Positions 45,251-53,478 of a stretch of DNA of 64,000 nt are shown piece by piece. The DNA is from Flavobacteriales bacterium (GTDB taxonomy: Bacteria; Bacteroidota; Bacteroidia; UBA10329), in contig JAIOYP010000010.1 in assembly GCA_021741155.1 (NCBI GenBank), positions 1 through 64,000 of the forward strand, given 5' to 3'. Numbering within the stretch: the first letter of the stretch is position 1; each line of letters opens with the position of its first letter. The position numbers and the translations under genes were made by a program. Under the pieces are notes generated by a model. It saw nothing but the letters and a program-made list of their open reading frames with translations. It ran no database searches and was not told the origin of the DNA.

Positions 45251-46639
45251 ATGAGCTTCTCATCGACTATCGAAAAAACCTTCAAAGCATTATTGCCAGC
45301 GCCATTCACCATTGCAGTGGTATTGACCATTGTAACGATGGTTTTGGCTTTTACTCTCACATCATCTCAGTTAACAGGAATTGACCGCGTAATTGAAGTT
45401 TTTGGCTTCTGGGAATCTGGTATTTGGAATGCTCCACTGCTAGTTTTTGCCATGCAAATGATGTTGATGTTGGTTTTGGGCCACACGTTGGCGCTGACCA
45501 AACCAGTAGATTCCGTCATCAGCTTCGCAACACGATTCTGCACAAGCACAGCCAATGCCGCAGCAATCGTCACTTTTCTCACCGTTCTGGTTGCGCTTTT
45601 TAATTGGGGATTGGGGCTAATTTTCGGAGCCATTCTCGCGCGAAAAGTGGGCGAACATGCCGTTAGAAATAATCTAGAACTGAATTATCCATTGATTGGA
45701 GCGGCAGGTTATTCGGGGCTGATGGTTTGGCATGGCGGCATATCTGGTTCCGCACCTATAAAAGTGGCCGAAGAAGGTCACATCTCTACTTTGATGTCAA
45801 ACATCGTTTCTCCAGAACAACTCCAGCTCTTACCCGACCCTGTTTCATTCTCAGAAACGGTATTTGGCTCGATGAATATTGCGGCAACTTTACTCGTAGT
45901 AATCGTTCTGCCAGCCTTTATGTACTTCATGGGAAAACGCTCATCTACAGGAGCATTTCTTCCTTTGACTAAATCAGATTTAACTTTAGAATCTATAGAC
46001 GTTTCAGGCGCAGAAAAATTAGATCATTCGCGGTTTTTCGGACTGGGAATTGGCCTCATCATCTCTGTTTATTGTACCTACTTGGCGGCAAATAATTTCT
46101 CTACGAGCGGATTTGGATTCATCACTCCAAACTTTATCAATCTCTTGCTTTTGGGAATGTGTCTTTTGCTTCACCGAAGCTTTTTCAAATTCCTTAAAGC
46201 CATTGACGAAGCTATCGGAGGCGCTTCTGGAATACTCATTCAATTCCCCTTGTATTTCGGCATCATGGGCATTATGACCAGCTCTGGATTGGTTCAACTT
46301 TTTTCAGACTTTTTCGTGAACATTTCAAACGAAATCACCTTTCCGATATTCACTTTTATTAGTGCTGGAATTGTGAACATTTTCGTTCCGAGTGGGGGCG
46401 GACAATGGGGTGTTCAAGGTCCAATCATTCTGCAAGCAGCCATGGAACTTGGCGCAAACATTCCAAAAAGTATCATGGCGTTGGCCTATGGTGACCAATT
46501 AACAAACATGCTTCAGCCATTTTGGGCTCTTCCGTTGCTTGGAATCACTGGTCTGAAAGCCAAGGAGATTCTGCCATATTCTGTGGCGTTGATGGTGGTC
46601 GGGGCAATTATTTACGTTTCTGTTTTACTTGTGTTTTGA
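45251..46639 (+). CDS. AtoE-type short-chain fatty acid transporter
   Basis: Inner-membrane transporter of the AtoE (short-chain fatty acid) family, 462 residues with about 12 hydrophobic segments. Family features include FWESGIWNAPLLVFAMQM near residues 49-66, FNWGLGLIFGAILARKVG and the re-entrant-like loop VPSGGGQWGVQGPI. AtoE in E. coli imports acetoacetate and other short-chain acids. No acetoacetate catabolic genes are near, and it does not belong visibly to the thiamine set. It lies between two palindromic elements. Confidence 0.88.
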   Translation: MSFSSTIEKTFKALLPAPFTIAVVLTIVTMVLAFTLTSSQLTGIDRVIEVFGFWESGIWNAPLLVFAMQMMLMLVLGHTLALTKPVDSVISFATRFCTSTANAAAIVTFLTVLVALFNWGLGLIFGAILARKVGEHAVRNNLELNYPLIGAAGYSGLMVWHGGISGSAPIKVAEEGHISTLMSNIVSPEQLQLLPDPVSFSETVFGSMNIAATLLVVIVLPAFMYFMGKRSSTGAFLPLTKSDLTLESIDVSGAEKLDHSRFFGLGIGLIISVYCTYLAANNFSTSGFGFITPNFINLLLLGMCLLLHRSFFKFLKAIDEAIGGASGILIQFPLYFGIMGIMTSSGLVQLFSDFFVNISNEITFPIFTFISAGIVNIFVPSGGGQWGVQGPIILQAAMELGANIPKSIMALAYGDQLTNMLQPFWALPLLGITGLKAKEILPYSVALMVVGAIIYVSVLLVF

Positions 46640-46640
46640 G

Positions 46641-47154
46641 TTATTACACAGAGATGAAAAGGAGTTTTAGAGATGCACAGAGAGAACAATAAAGGATAGG
46701 GCCACATTGAATTTTAGAGATGTACGGAGAGAACAATAATAGAAACGAGCTTACTGGACTTATTATAGGTGCAGCAATAGAAGTACACCGCGAACTTGGT
46801 CCAGGTCTTTTAGAGTCTGTCTATCAATCTTGCCTGTTGATGGAACTGAAAGAGCTGGGACTTGGGATAAAGACAGAACTTCCCTTACCTGTCATTTACA
46901 AAGGAATTCAACTGGATCAAGGTTACAGAATAGATGTTTTGGTTGAGAATGAGGTCGTGGTCGAGCTAAAAACGGTTGATAGGCTGATTGATGTTCACAC
47001 AGCGCAGATATTGACCTATATGAGACTTGGGAAATATCCGCTAGGACTATTGATTAATTTCAATGTCAAACTTCTCAAAACTGGAGTAAGGCGATTCGTT
47101 ATTTGACCCACTCTCTGTGAATCTCTAAAACTCCTTTTCTTCTCTGTGCAATAA
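46641..47154. mobile_element. Candidate mobile element: GxxExxY gene in 44-bp inverted repeats
   Basis: The left arm 46641-46684 begins TTATTACACAGAGATGAAAA, and the right arm 47111-47154 is its reverse complement at 41 of 44 positions. The only gene between them encodes a GxxExxY protein. A 29-base stretch of the left arm (46664-46692) is repeated at 46711-46739, and this second copy contains the start codon. No target-site duplication and no transposase are visible. Non-coding palindromes with the same CACAGA-rich style occur at 12.2 and 45.0-45.2 kb. The sequence shows the structure directly. Mobility is inference. Confidence 0.6.
46720..47106 (+). CDS. GxxExxY family protein
   Basis: Small protein of 128 residues belonging to the GxxExxY family, a group with a PD-(D/E)XK nuclease-like fold. 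The naming motif is seen as [21 protein letters not shown]17..E21..H23 and G29..E33..Y36. The later segments [18 protein letters not shown] (D72, E83, K85) supply the D-E-K triad of the fold. The last residues form the helix-strand end TGVRRFVI. Its first eight residues, MYGENNNR, are encoded by the repeat arm itself. The stop codon is 4 bases before the right arm, so the gene fills the element. Biological role is not established. Confidence 0.9.
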   Translation: MYGENNNRNELTGLIIGAAIEVHRELGPGLLESVYQSCLLMELKELGLGIKTELPLPVIYKGIQLDQGYRIDVLVENEVVVELKTVDRLIDVHTAQILTYMRLGKYPLGLLINFNVKLLKTGVRRFVI

Positions 47155-47174
47155 CCATAGAATCCATAGCTTTA

Positions 47175-47251
47175 CCGCCAATCAGGGGTGTCCGAGAGTC
47201 GGGCTGAGATAATACCCTACAACTTGATCCAGGTAATACTGGCGGAAGGAG
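47175..47251 (+). promoter_or_regulatory. TPP riboswitch
   Basis: Thiamine pyrophosphate riboswitch (THI element). The conserved parts read GGGGTG, a P3 stem TCCGAGAGTCGGG, CTGAGATAATACCC, then CTTGATCCAGGTAATACTGG with the P5 stem CCAG/CTGG, and GCGGAAGGAG. The 3' end touches the ATG at 47252, and a P1 pairing of ATC (47181-47183) with GAT (47251-47253) would include the start codon. TPP binding should therefore block translation directly. Confidence 0.92.
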
Positions 47252-49627
47252 ATGAAAAGACAACTTTCTATTGTAGCGTTATGCCTAAGCGCTTTAAATA
47301 TTCAGGCTCAGAGCATTTCGGGAAACGTTTATTCAGCATCGGATAGCTTGGCTATTCCGGGTGTTAACGTTACCGTTTTGGGAACGTTTAGCGGCACATT
47401 TACCGATGCCGAAGGCAAATTTGACATCCGTTACGGAAAGGCTGATTCAATAAAGATCAACATCTCGTTCATCGGTTTTAATGAGCAAGAAATCGCAGTG
47501 GTTGCAGGCGAAGAAAAGCTCCATCAAGTTTACCTAACCCCAACGTCTTATGAGAAAGATGCCGTGGTTGTAAGTTCAACTCGCGCCAACAGGAACACCG
47601 CCACAGCTTATACCGATGTTAACTTAGAAACCATCGAAAGCAGAAATTTTGGTCAGGATATTCCCGTTTTATTAGAATTAGAACCAAGCGTTGTTTCCAC
47701 TTCGGATGCTGGCGCTGGTGTCGGCTACACTGGTATTCGAATTAGAGGAACAGATCCAACGCGTATTAACGTAACGTTGAATGGAATTCCAATCAACGAT
47801 TCGGAATCGCATGGCGTTTTTTGGGTGAATATGCCCGATTTAGCTTCAAGTTTAGACAATATCCAAGTTCAACGTGGCGTGGGAACAAGCAGCAATGGCG
47901 CTGCTGCTTTTGGCGCCAGCATCAACATGCAAACCAATACGGTTCGTAAGAAATGGTATGTAGAAACCACCAATGGTTACGGCTCGTTCAATACTTGGCG
48001 CCACACTGTTTCGGCAGGCTCAGGACTCATTGCCAACAAATTCACGGTGGATGCTCGTTTTAGCAGAATTTCTTCTGATGGCTACATCGACAGAGCCACT
48101 TCTAGCCTTTGGTCTTGGTATGCTTCGGCTGCCTATCATGGCAAGAAAACCATGATTCGATTTAATGCCATTGGCGGTAGAGAACGAACGTATCAATCGT
48201 GGTACGGAACGCCTCAGGATTCGCTTAAAACCAATCGAACATACAATTATTACACGTACAAAAATGAGGTTGACAACTATGGTCAAGACCATTATCAGCT
48301 GATAATTGCGCACGAGTTTGACCGTAACTGGAACTTCAATTTGAACGGGCATTACACACGAGGAAAAGGCTACTATGAACAGTTTAAAAAGCAGGATGAC
48401 TTGGCTGATTATGGTTTGGAAGATATAATAGTGGATGACGATACGTTGACCACTTCAGACATAGTAAGAAGACGTTGGTTAGACAATCATTTCTATGGTT
48501 TCACCTTTGCGGTGACCTACACAGGCAAAAAACTGAACGCTACGTTTGGTGGTGGATGGAATCAATATCTAGGGAAACATTTTGGAGAAGTCATTCAAAC
48601 CCAATTCACAGAATATGAAGCGCTGAACCAGCGGTATTATGAAGATGATGCGCGTAAGAATGACATCAGCGTTTACATCCGAGCAAACTATCAAGTTCAT
48701 CCTAAAGTGAACCTATTTGCCGATTTGCAGCACCGCACAATTGAATACAAATTTGTTGGACCAGAGGCTGATTTATTTGGTCGAATCAAAAACACACAGC
48801 AAAGCATTAACTGGCATTTCTTCAACCCAAAGATTGGTTTCAACTTCGACCTAAATAGCCGAAACCGTGTTTACACTTCCCTAGCAATGGGAAACCGCGA
48901 ACCAGCTAGAAAAGACATCATAGAGGCTACGCAATTTTCGCGGCCCAAGCACGAAACACTCTACGATTGGGAATTGGGTTATGAGCGAAAGTCGCGCTCC
49001 TACTCCATCGGACTCAACGCTTTTTGGATGATTTACCAAAATCAACTTGTTCCAACGGGAGAAATTAACGATGTGGGTGCATACACGAGCCAGAATGTTG
49101 ATTGGAGCGACCGCTACGGAGTGGAATTGATGTGGAGCGTAAACATCCTCAAGAACTTGAATCTGGCTGGAAACTTTACGTGGAGCCAAAGTAAAATTTG
49201 GAATTTTACAGAATACGTGGATGATTACGATAATGGTGGACAGGTTGAAATAAACCACGGATTGACGGATATCGCTTTCTCTCCGAATTACATCGCTACC
49301 GCAAATTTGACTTACGAGCCGATTAAGAATTTGGAAGCTTCGTTCATTACCAAATATGTTGGCGAACAGTTTTTAGACAACACCTCAAACCGAAACCGAA
49401 TGTTGAATGATTACGTGGTGAACAATCTTCGATTGAGTTACAAACTGAGTTGGAAATTCTTTCGAGAAATTGGTGTTGGTGTTCAGTTGAACAACATTTT
49501 CAATCAGTTTTATGAATCAAACGGTTACACCTTTTCCTATAAATATGGAGGAGAAACAACCACCGAAAACTTCTACTATCCGCAGGCGGGGTTCAACTTT
49601 ATGACCATGCTGACGGTGAAGTTCTGA
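47252..49627 (+). CDS. TonB-dependent receptor under TPP riboswitch control, probable thiamine receptor
   Basis: Outer-membrane TonB-dependent receptor of 791 residues. Signal peptide MKRQLSIVALCLSALNIQAQ. A carboxypeptidase-regulatory-like domain occupies about 20-105 (ISGNVYSASDSLAIPGVNV). The plug domain is near 115-230 (VVVSSTRANRNT, GYTGIRIRGTDPTRINVTLNGIP). A 22-strand barrel ends in the aromatic MLTVKF. The TPP riboswitch immediately upstream identifies it as a thiamine-family receptor, as previously described for Bacteroidota OMR1-type receptors. The signal peptide leaves no alternative ATG, so the start codon really abuts the riboswitch. Its partner genes for inner-membrane transport are 3 kb upstream. 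Confidence 0.92.
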   Translation: MKRQLSIVALCLSALNIQAQSISGNVYSASDSLAIPGVNVTVLGTFSGTFTDAEGKFDIRYGKADSIKINISFIGFNEQEIAVVAGEEKLHQVYLTPTSYEKDAVVVSSTRANRNTATAYTDVNLETIESRNFGQDIPVLLELEPSVVSTSDAGAGVGYTGIRIRGTDPTRINVTLNGIPINDSESHGVFWVNMPDLASSLDNIQVQRGVGTSSNGAAAFGASINMQTNTVRKKWYVETTNGYGSFNTWRHTVSAGSGLIANKFTVDARFSRISSDGYIDRATSSLWSWYASAAYHGKKTMIRFNAIGGRERTYQSWYGTPQDSLKTNRTYNYYTYKNEVDNYGQDHYQLIIAHEFDRNWNFNLNGHYTRGKGYYEQFKKQDDLADYGLEDIIVDDDTLTTSDIVRRRWLDNHFYGFTFAVTYTGKKLNATFGGGWNQYLGKHFGEVIQTQFTEYEALNQRYYEDDARKNDISVYIRANYQVHPKVNLFADLQHRTIEYKFVGPEADLFGRIKNTQQSINWHFFNPKIGFNFDLNSRNRVYTSLAMGNREPARKDIIEATQFSRPKHETLYDWELGYERKSRSYSIGLNAFWMIYQNQLVPTGEINDVGAYTSQNVDWSDRYGVELMWSVNILKNLNLAGNFTWSQSKIWNFTEYVDDYDNGGQVEINHGLTDIAFSPNYIATANLTYEPIKNLEASFITKYVGEQFLDNTSNRNRMLNDYVVNNLRLSYKLSWKFFREIGVGVQLNNIFNQFYESNGYTFSYKYGGETTTENFYYPQAGFNFMTMLTVKF

Positions 49628-49691
49628 TTGTATGTGTCAAATCTGATGTCCGCCAACCTGATCGGAGTTGCTGCTGGGCAATCGGGTCTTA

Positions 49692-49727
49692 TTACCAAAC
49701 ATGTTTTTAGCCACAGATACACGGATT
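49692..49727. repeat. Partial copy of the 12.2-kb palindromic repeat
   Basis: These 36 bases, starting TTACCAAACATGTTTTTAGC, match 12186-12221 with four mismatches. The matching right arm is absent, so this is half an element. The rest of the 446-bp gap (49628-50073) holds a promoter and leader for the next gene and no other feature that I can support. Confidence 0.65.
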
Positions 49728-49817
49728 TTCATGTCCATTCTGTAATTGATTTGGATGTTTGTAAGCATTTCAAACAAGGACCCATGTATGAATTGTTGAA
49801 AACTCAACATTGAGGGG

Positions 49818-49848
49818 TTGCAAATTGCATTTCAACCAACTAAATTTG
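49818..49848 (+). promoter_or_regulatory. Promoter of the LOV-SpoIIE gene
   Basis: TTG at 49818-49820, 20 bases, then TAAATTTG at 49841-49848 fits the Bacteroidota consensus. It leaves a leader of about 220 bases before the ATG at 50074. That leader contains an imperfect hairpin (AGCAATGC with GCGTTGCT) about 50 bases upstream of the start. Confidence 0.6.
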
Positions 49849-50073
49849 GAATCACCATCCGGAATGCCACTCTATTGAAACCAGGGGGGGAGATTCCAAA
49901 GTAAAGTGTGAGTGTATCTTACAGCAACGGTTAGTACCGGATGTTTTATGTGTATGCCAATGGAAACTGTGATTATTAACGTGTGCATCTTTCACCAAGG
50001 TCATCTGCGCCAGCAATGCGGTGGCGTTGCTGTTGGCTTCCATCTGAAGTTCATCAATCCAAGAAGGTAGCAG

Positions 50074-53000
50074 ATGGACAAGAAGGAGCAACATAGGATT
50101 AATGAACTTCTAAGCATCATCCAGCTTACGGAGCATGTAACCACCCGTATTCACGGAATTTACGATAAGGAGCGCATTTTCAGCATCATTTCAGAAGAAC
50201 TCAAACGTTCAAAGGAACACAGGCTCATTATCCAGCTTCTAGACAATGACAACAAAGATTTGGTGGTGAAGGTGGCCACTTTTCCGGATGTTCAGGTTAA
50301 ACTGATAGAACAGGTTGTAGGAAAGAAGGTGATTGGATTTACGAGGGCCTATTCCGACATGCCGGTGGTGCATCGGGCCATGGAAAAGCGAGAGACCTAT
50401 TCGTTTGCAAGCATGGATTTCGTTTCGCAGCTACTGCCTGGCAAAATGGCGAAGATGGTGGCGCAGGTAACTGGGCACTCTCAAAAAACCTCCACGGCCA
50501 GTCCTATCATTGTTGGAGATAAGGTAATCGGTGTATTGGGCATCGATTCTCCCAATTGTCCAGAGTTTTTGAAGCATTATGAACTCACGGTGAAAAATCT
50601 GACCCATCATGTTTCCGTGGCCTTGCAACTTGCTAATGAGCATGACCAAAGGCGGATTACCGAAGCGAAATACTTGGAGTTTCTTGAAAATACGCCCGAT
50701 GCCATTACGGGGGTAGATGCCGATGGAAATGTGAATGCATGGAATAAGGGGGCAGAACGGATGTTTGGCTACAAACACGAAGAGATACATGGTAAGCCTT
50801 ATTCCCTATTGGTTCCCACAGAAAAGGCAGGTGAGCGCAATCTGATTCTGTCAGAAACAGACAAGAAAGGGCATGTGGCCAATTATGAAACCATCCGCGT
50901 AGCGAAAAGTGGCAAGCAAATATTGGTGGAGATGACCATGACCAAGGGGAGAGATTCTGATGGACGTGTGCACTTCTCAGCTATAATAAGAGACATCAGC
51001 GAGCGCAAAGAGGCAGAACAGCTCTTGAAGGAAAGCGAAACCAAGTTCAGAGACATCTTTGAGAAATCGGGCGATGCCATACTGATTATTGAGAATGGAA
51101 AATTTGTGGATTGCAATCGGTCAGCGGTAGGTATGTTGGATTATGAGGTCGCAGCCGATTTCATGGGTCGTCATCCTTCGGAAGTGTCTCCCCCAACGCA
51201 GCCAGATGGCAGAGGCTCGCACGAGAAAGCCGATGAAATGATGCGCTTGGCTTTACAGAACGGAACGCATCGGTTTGAATGGGAACACACCAAGCAAGGA
51301 GGGCAGGTCTTACCAGTGGAAGTATTGCTAACCGCCATCAGAAACAAGCCCGAAGATCAGCTGATTCATTGTGTGTGGAGAGATATTTCGGAAAGGAAAA
51401 TCTCGGAACAGGGGCTACTTATCAGAGACCGTGCATTTGACAGTACAGATCAAGGCATTGTGATTACAGACCCTCGCAAGAAAGACAATCCCATCATTTT
51501 TGCCAACCGCGCCTTCTTGCTCATGACCGGATATTCCGAAGCGGAGGTGATGGGCAAGAATTGCCGCCTCTTGCAGGGGGCACAATCAGACCCTGCAACC
51601 GTACAGGCCATTCGGGACGCGGTGAAGAACGGAGCGGATTACAGATGCGAAGTGCTGAATTATCGTAAAGATGGAACAACCTTTTGGAATGAGTTGGTCA
51701 TTACAGGCATTCGCAATGAGGCAGGAATTCTGGTCAATTACATTGGCCGGCAGAACGACATTACCAAACGTAAGCGTGCCCGAAAAAAGCTAATGGACAG
51801 TGAGCTAATGCTGCTCCAATCGCAGAAAATGGCAGGCATCGGATCCTATGCGCTCGATATAAGCAGCGGAATGTGGACTAGTTCGCCCCTTTTGGATGAC
51901 ATTTTCGGAATTACCAACGATTACATCAGGAACGTGGAAGGCTGGCGGGCATTGGTGCATCCTGACGACCGCGAAATGATGCGCGAGTATTTAGCGACAC
52001 ATGTGCTGAAAAATCATCAACCTTTCAATAAGGAATATCGCATCATTCGGGTCAAGGATGGTAAGGAAGTTTGGGTGGATGGCCGTGGAGATCTTGAGTT
52101 TGATGGCGATGGCAATCCTACAAGGATGATTGGCACCATTCAGGACATTACCGAGCGTAAGCAGCAGATACAAGAACTCAAGAAACTGAGTGCGGCCGTG
52201 GAGCAGAGTCCAGCCTCGGTGGTAATGACCGACCTCAAGGGAAACATCACGTATGTTAATCCTCGATTTGAGGAAGTAACAGGCTTTGCGGCCAAGAAAG
52301 TAATCGGGAAAAATCCCCGCATTCTAAAATCGGGGCATACAAGCAAGGAGGAGTACACGGAACTTTGGAAGACCATCACGGCTGGAAAGGTGTGGACAGG
52401 CGAATTCCATAACCGCAAGCGGGATGGCACGCTGTATTGGGAGAAAGCATCTATCGGTCCTATTTTCAATGATAAGGGGGAGATAACGGAATTTCTCGCA
52501 GTTAAGGAGGATATCACGCAGATAAAAGAAGCTCAGAAAGCACTAAATGAAACCCTGCTCCATTTGGAAGACAAGGTGGAGGAGCGCACCCACGAATTGC
52601 AATTGGCCAAGGAATCGCTGCAACGAACCAATGACGATTTTATGAGCAGTCTGCAATATGCCCAACGGATTCAGGAGGCCAGTCTACCATCTGATGTTGC
52701 ATTCAAAAAGGTGTTTGATGAACATTTCGTCATTTATCGGCCCAAGGATATCGTCTCAGGCGATTTCTATTGGCTCTATCAGAAAGGACAGGAGATTGTG
52801 GTGGCCATGGGCGATTGCACGGGGCACGGAGTTCCTGGGGCCTTGATGGCCATGGCCGGATTGGAGCAACTCGGAAACATTGTCATCAAGGGCAAAATCA
52901 CCCGACCAGACCTTGTGCTGGAAGAACTAGATCAGGCCATGGGGCGCCTACTCAAACAGAAGGATGCTCGGTTTCTGATGAATGATGGCATGGACATTTC

Positions 53001-53391
53001 CGTGGTGCGTATTGACCGCGCCAATGGCGTGTTCGAGTATGCCGGGGCGCAAAGCCATGGACTGGTGATAAAGAAGGACCGGGTGATTGAACTTGTTCCC
53101 GACAGAGCAAGTATAGGTGGCTTGGTGCGTGCAGGTTTTAAGGATTTCAGCTTTCAGCGTTTTGAGTTCGAAACAGGCGATAAGTGCTTTCTGTTCTCAG
53201 ATGGCATTTACGACCAGTTTGGTGGCCCAAAGGGAAAGAAGATGCTCCGCAAACACTTTACACAACTTCTTTTGGACACTTCTACTCAAAGCGTGAAGCT
53301 GCAAGGAAAAGCCATTGGCCAGCACTTTAAAGATTGGCTTGGCAAAGGTGTGCAGATAGATGATGTGACCGTGGTGGGCTTTAAGCTCTGA
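50074..53391 (+). CDS. GAF-PAS-LOV-SpoIIE protein phosphatase, putative blue-light sensor
   Basis: Cytoplasmic signalling protein of 1105 residues. Order: GAF-like domain 1-190, PAS 200-310, PAS 318-440, LOV 448-568, PAS 575-700, PAS 705-835, coiled coil 835-870, and a PP2C-type SpoIIE/RsbU phosphatase 880-1105 with metal motifs SGDFYW and GDCTGHGVPGALM. The LOV domain has the full flavin signature: GKNCRLLQG with photoactive Cys497, LNYRKDGTTFWNEL and YIGRQNDIT. The fifth sensor domain has a similar stretch, GKNPRIL, with Pro in place of Cys. The family dephosphorylates anti-anti-sigma factors or related partners. None is encoded here. No membrane segment is visible. It appears to be a single-gene unit with its own promoter. 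Confidence 0.9.
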   Translation: MDKKEQHRINELLSIIQLTEHVTTRIHGIYDKERIFSIISEELKRSKEHRLIIQLLDNDNKDLVVKVATFPDVQVKLIEQVVGKKVIGFTRAYSDMPVVHRAMEKRETYSFASMDFVSQLLPGKMAKMVAQVTGHSQKTSTASPIIVGDKVIGVLGIDSPNCPEFLKHYELTVKNLTHHVSVALQLANEHDQRRITEAKYLEFLENTPDAITGVDADGNVNAWNKGAERMFGYKHEEIHGKPYSLLVPTEKAGERNLILSETDKKGHVANYETIRVAKSGKQILVEMTMTKGRDSDGRVHFSAIIRDISERKEAEQLLKESETKFRDIFEKSGDAILIIENGKFVDCNRSAVGMLDYEVAADFMGRHPSEVSPPTQPDGRGSHEKADEMMRLALQNGTHRFEWEHTKQGGQVLPVEVLLTAIRNKPEDQLIHCVWRDISERKISEQGLLIRDRAFDSTDQGIVITDPRKKDNPIIFANRAFLLMTGYSEAEVMGKNCRLLQGAQSDPATVQAIRDAVKNGADYRCEVLNYRKDGTTFWNELVITGIRNEAGILVNYIGRQNDITKRKRARKKLMDSELMLLQSQKMAGIGSYALDISSGMWTSSPLLDDIFGITNDYIRNVEGWRALVHPDDREMMREYLATHVLKNHQPFNKEYRIIRVKDGKEVWVDGRGDLEFDGDGNPTRMIGTIQDITERKQQIQELKKLSAAVEQSPASVVMTDLKGNITYVNPRFEEVTGFAAKKVIGKNPRILKSGHTSKEEYTELWKTITAGKVWTGEFHNRKRDGTLYWEKASIGPIFNDKGEITEFLAVKEDITQIKEAQKALNETLLHLEDKVEERTHELQLAKESLQRTNDDFMSSLQYAQRIQEASLPSDVAFKKVFDEHFVIYRPKDIVSGDFYWLYQKGQEIVVAMGDCTGHGVPGALMAMAGLEQLGNIVIKGKITRPDLVLEELDQAMGRLLKQKDARFLMNDGMDISVVRIDRANGVFEYAGAQSHGLVIKKDRVIELVPDRASIGGLVRAGFKDFSFQRFEFETGDKCFLFSDGIYDQFGGPKGKKMLRKHFTQLLLDTSTQSVKLQGKAIGQHFKDWLGKGVQIDDVTVVGFKL

Positions 53392-53394
53392 GGA

Positions 53395-53478
53395 TTCTCT
53401 CTGTTTTAGTCGTTTGTTCATGGCTTCATTCTTCACTTTCAACGCCTCTATCATCTGCTGCAACCTCCAATCATTTAC
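53395..53478 (-). pseudogene. Fossil C-terminal tail of an endosialidase-chaperone-type repeat protein
   Basis: On the minus strand the bases between the SpoIIE stop and the M4 protease stop can be read LQQMIEALKVKNEAMNKRLK. This resembles the coiled-coil end of the repeat protein at 60.7-64 kb (ATIEALKQQNEAMNRRLSA). The DNA stretch TGTTCATGGCTTCATTCT matches 17 of 18 bases there. No intact reading frame or domain remains, so it looks like an eroded gene end. Confidence 0.5.

Noticed and set aside
46641-47154. Classical insertion sequence
   Set aside because: No transposase and no target duplication is visible. The single gene is GxxExxY, so it was reported as a candidate mobile element of another kind.
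49628-49813. Small frame directly after the thiamine receptor
   Set aside because: It includes the half palindromic repeat, has no family likeness and no start signal.
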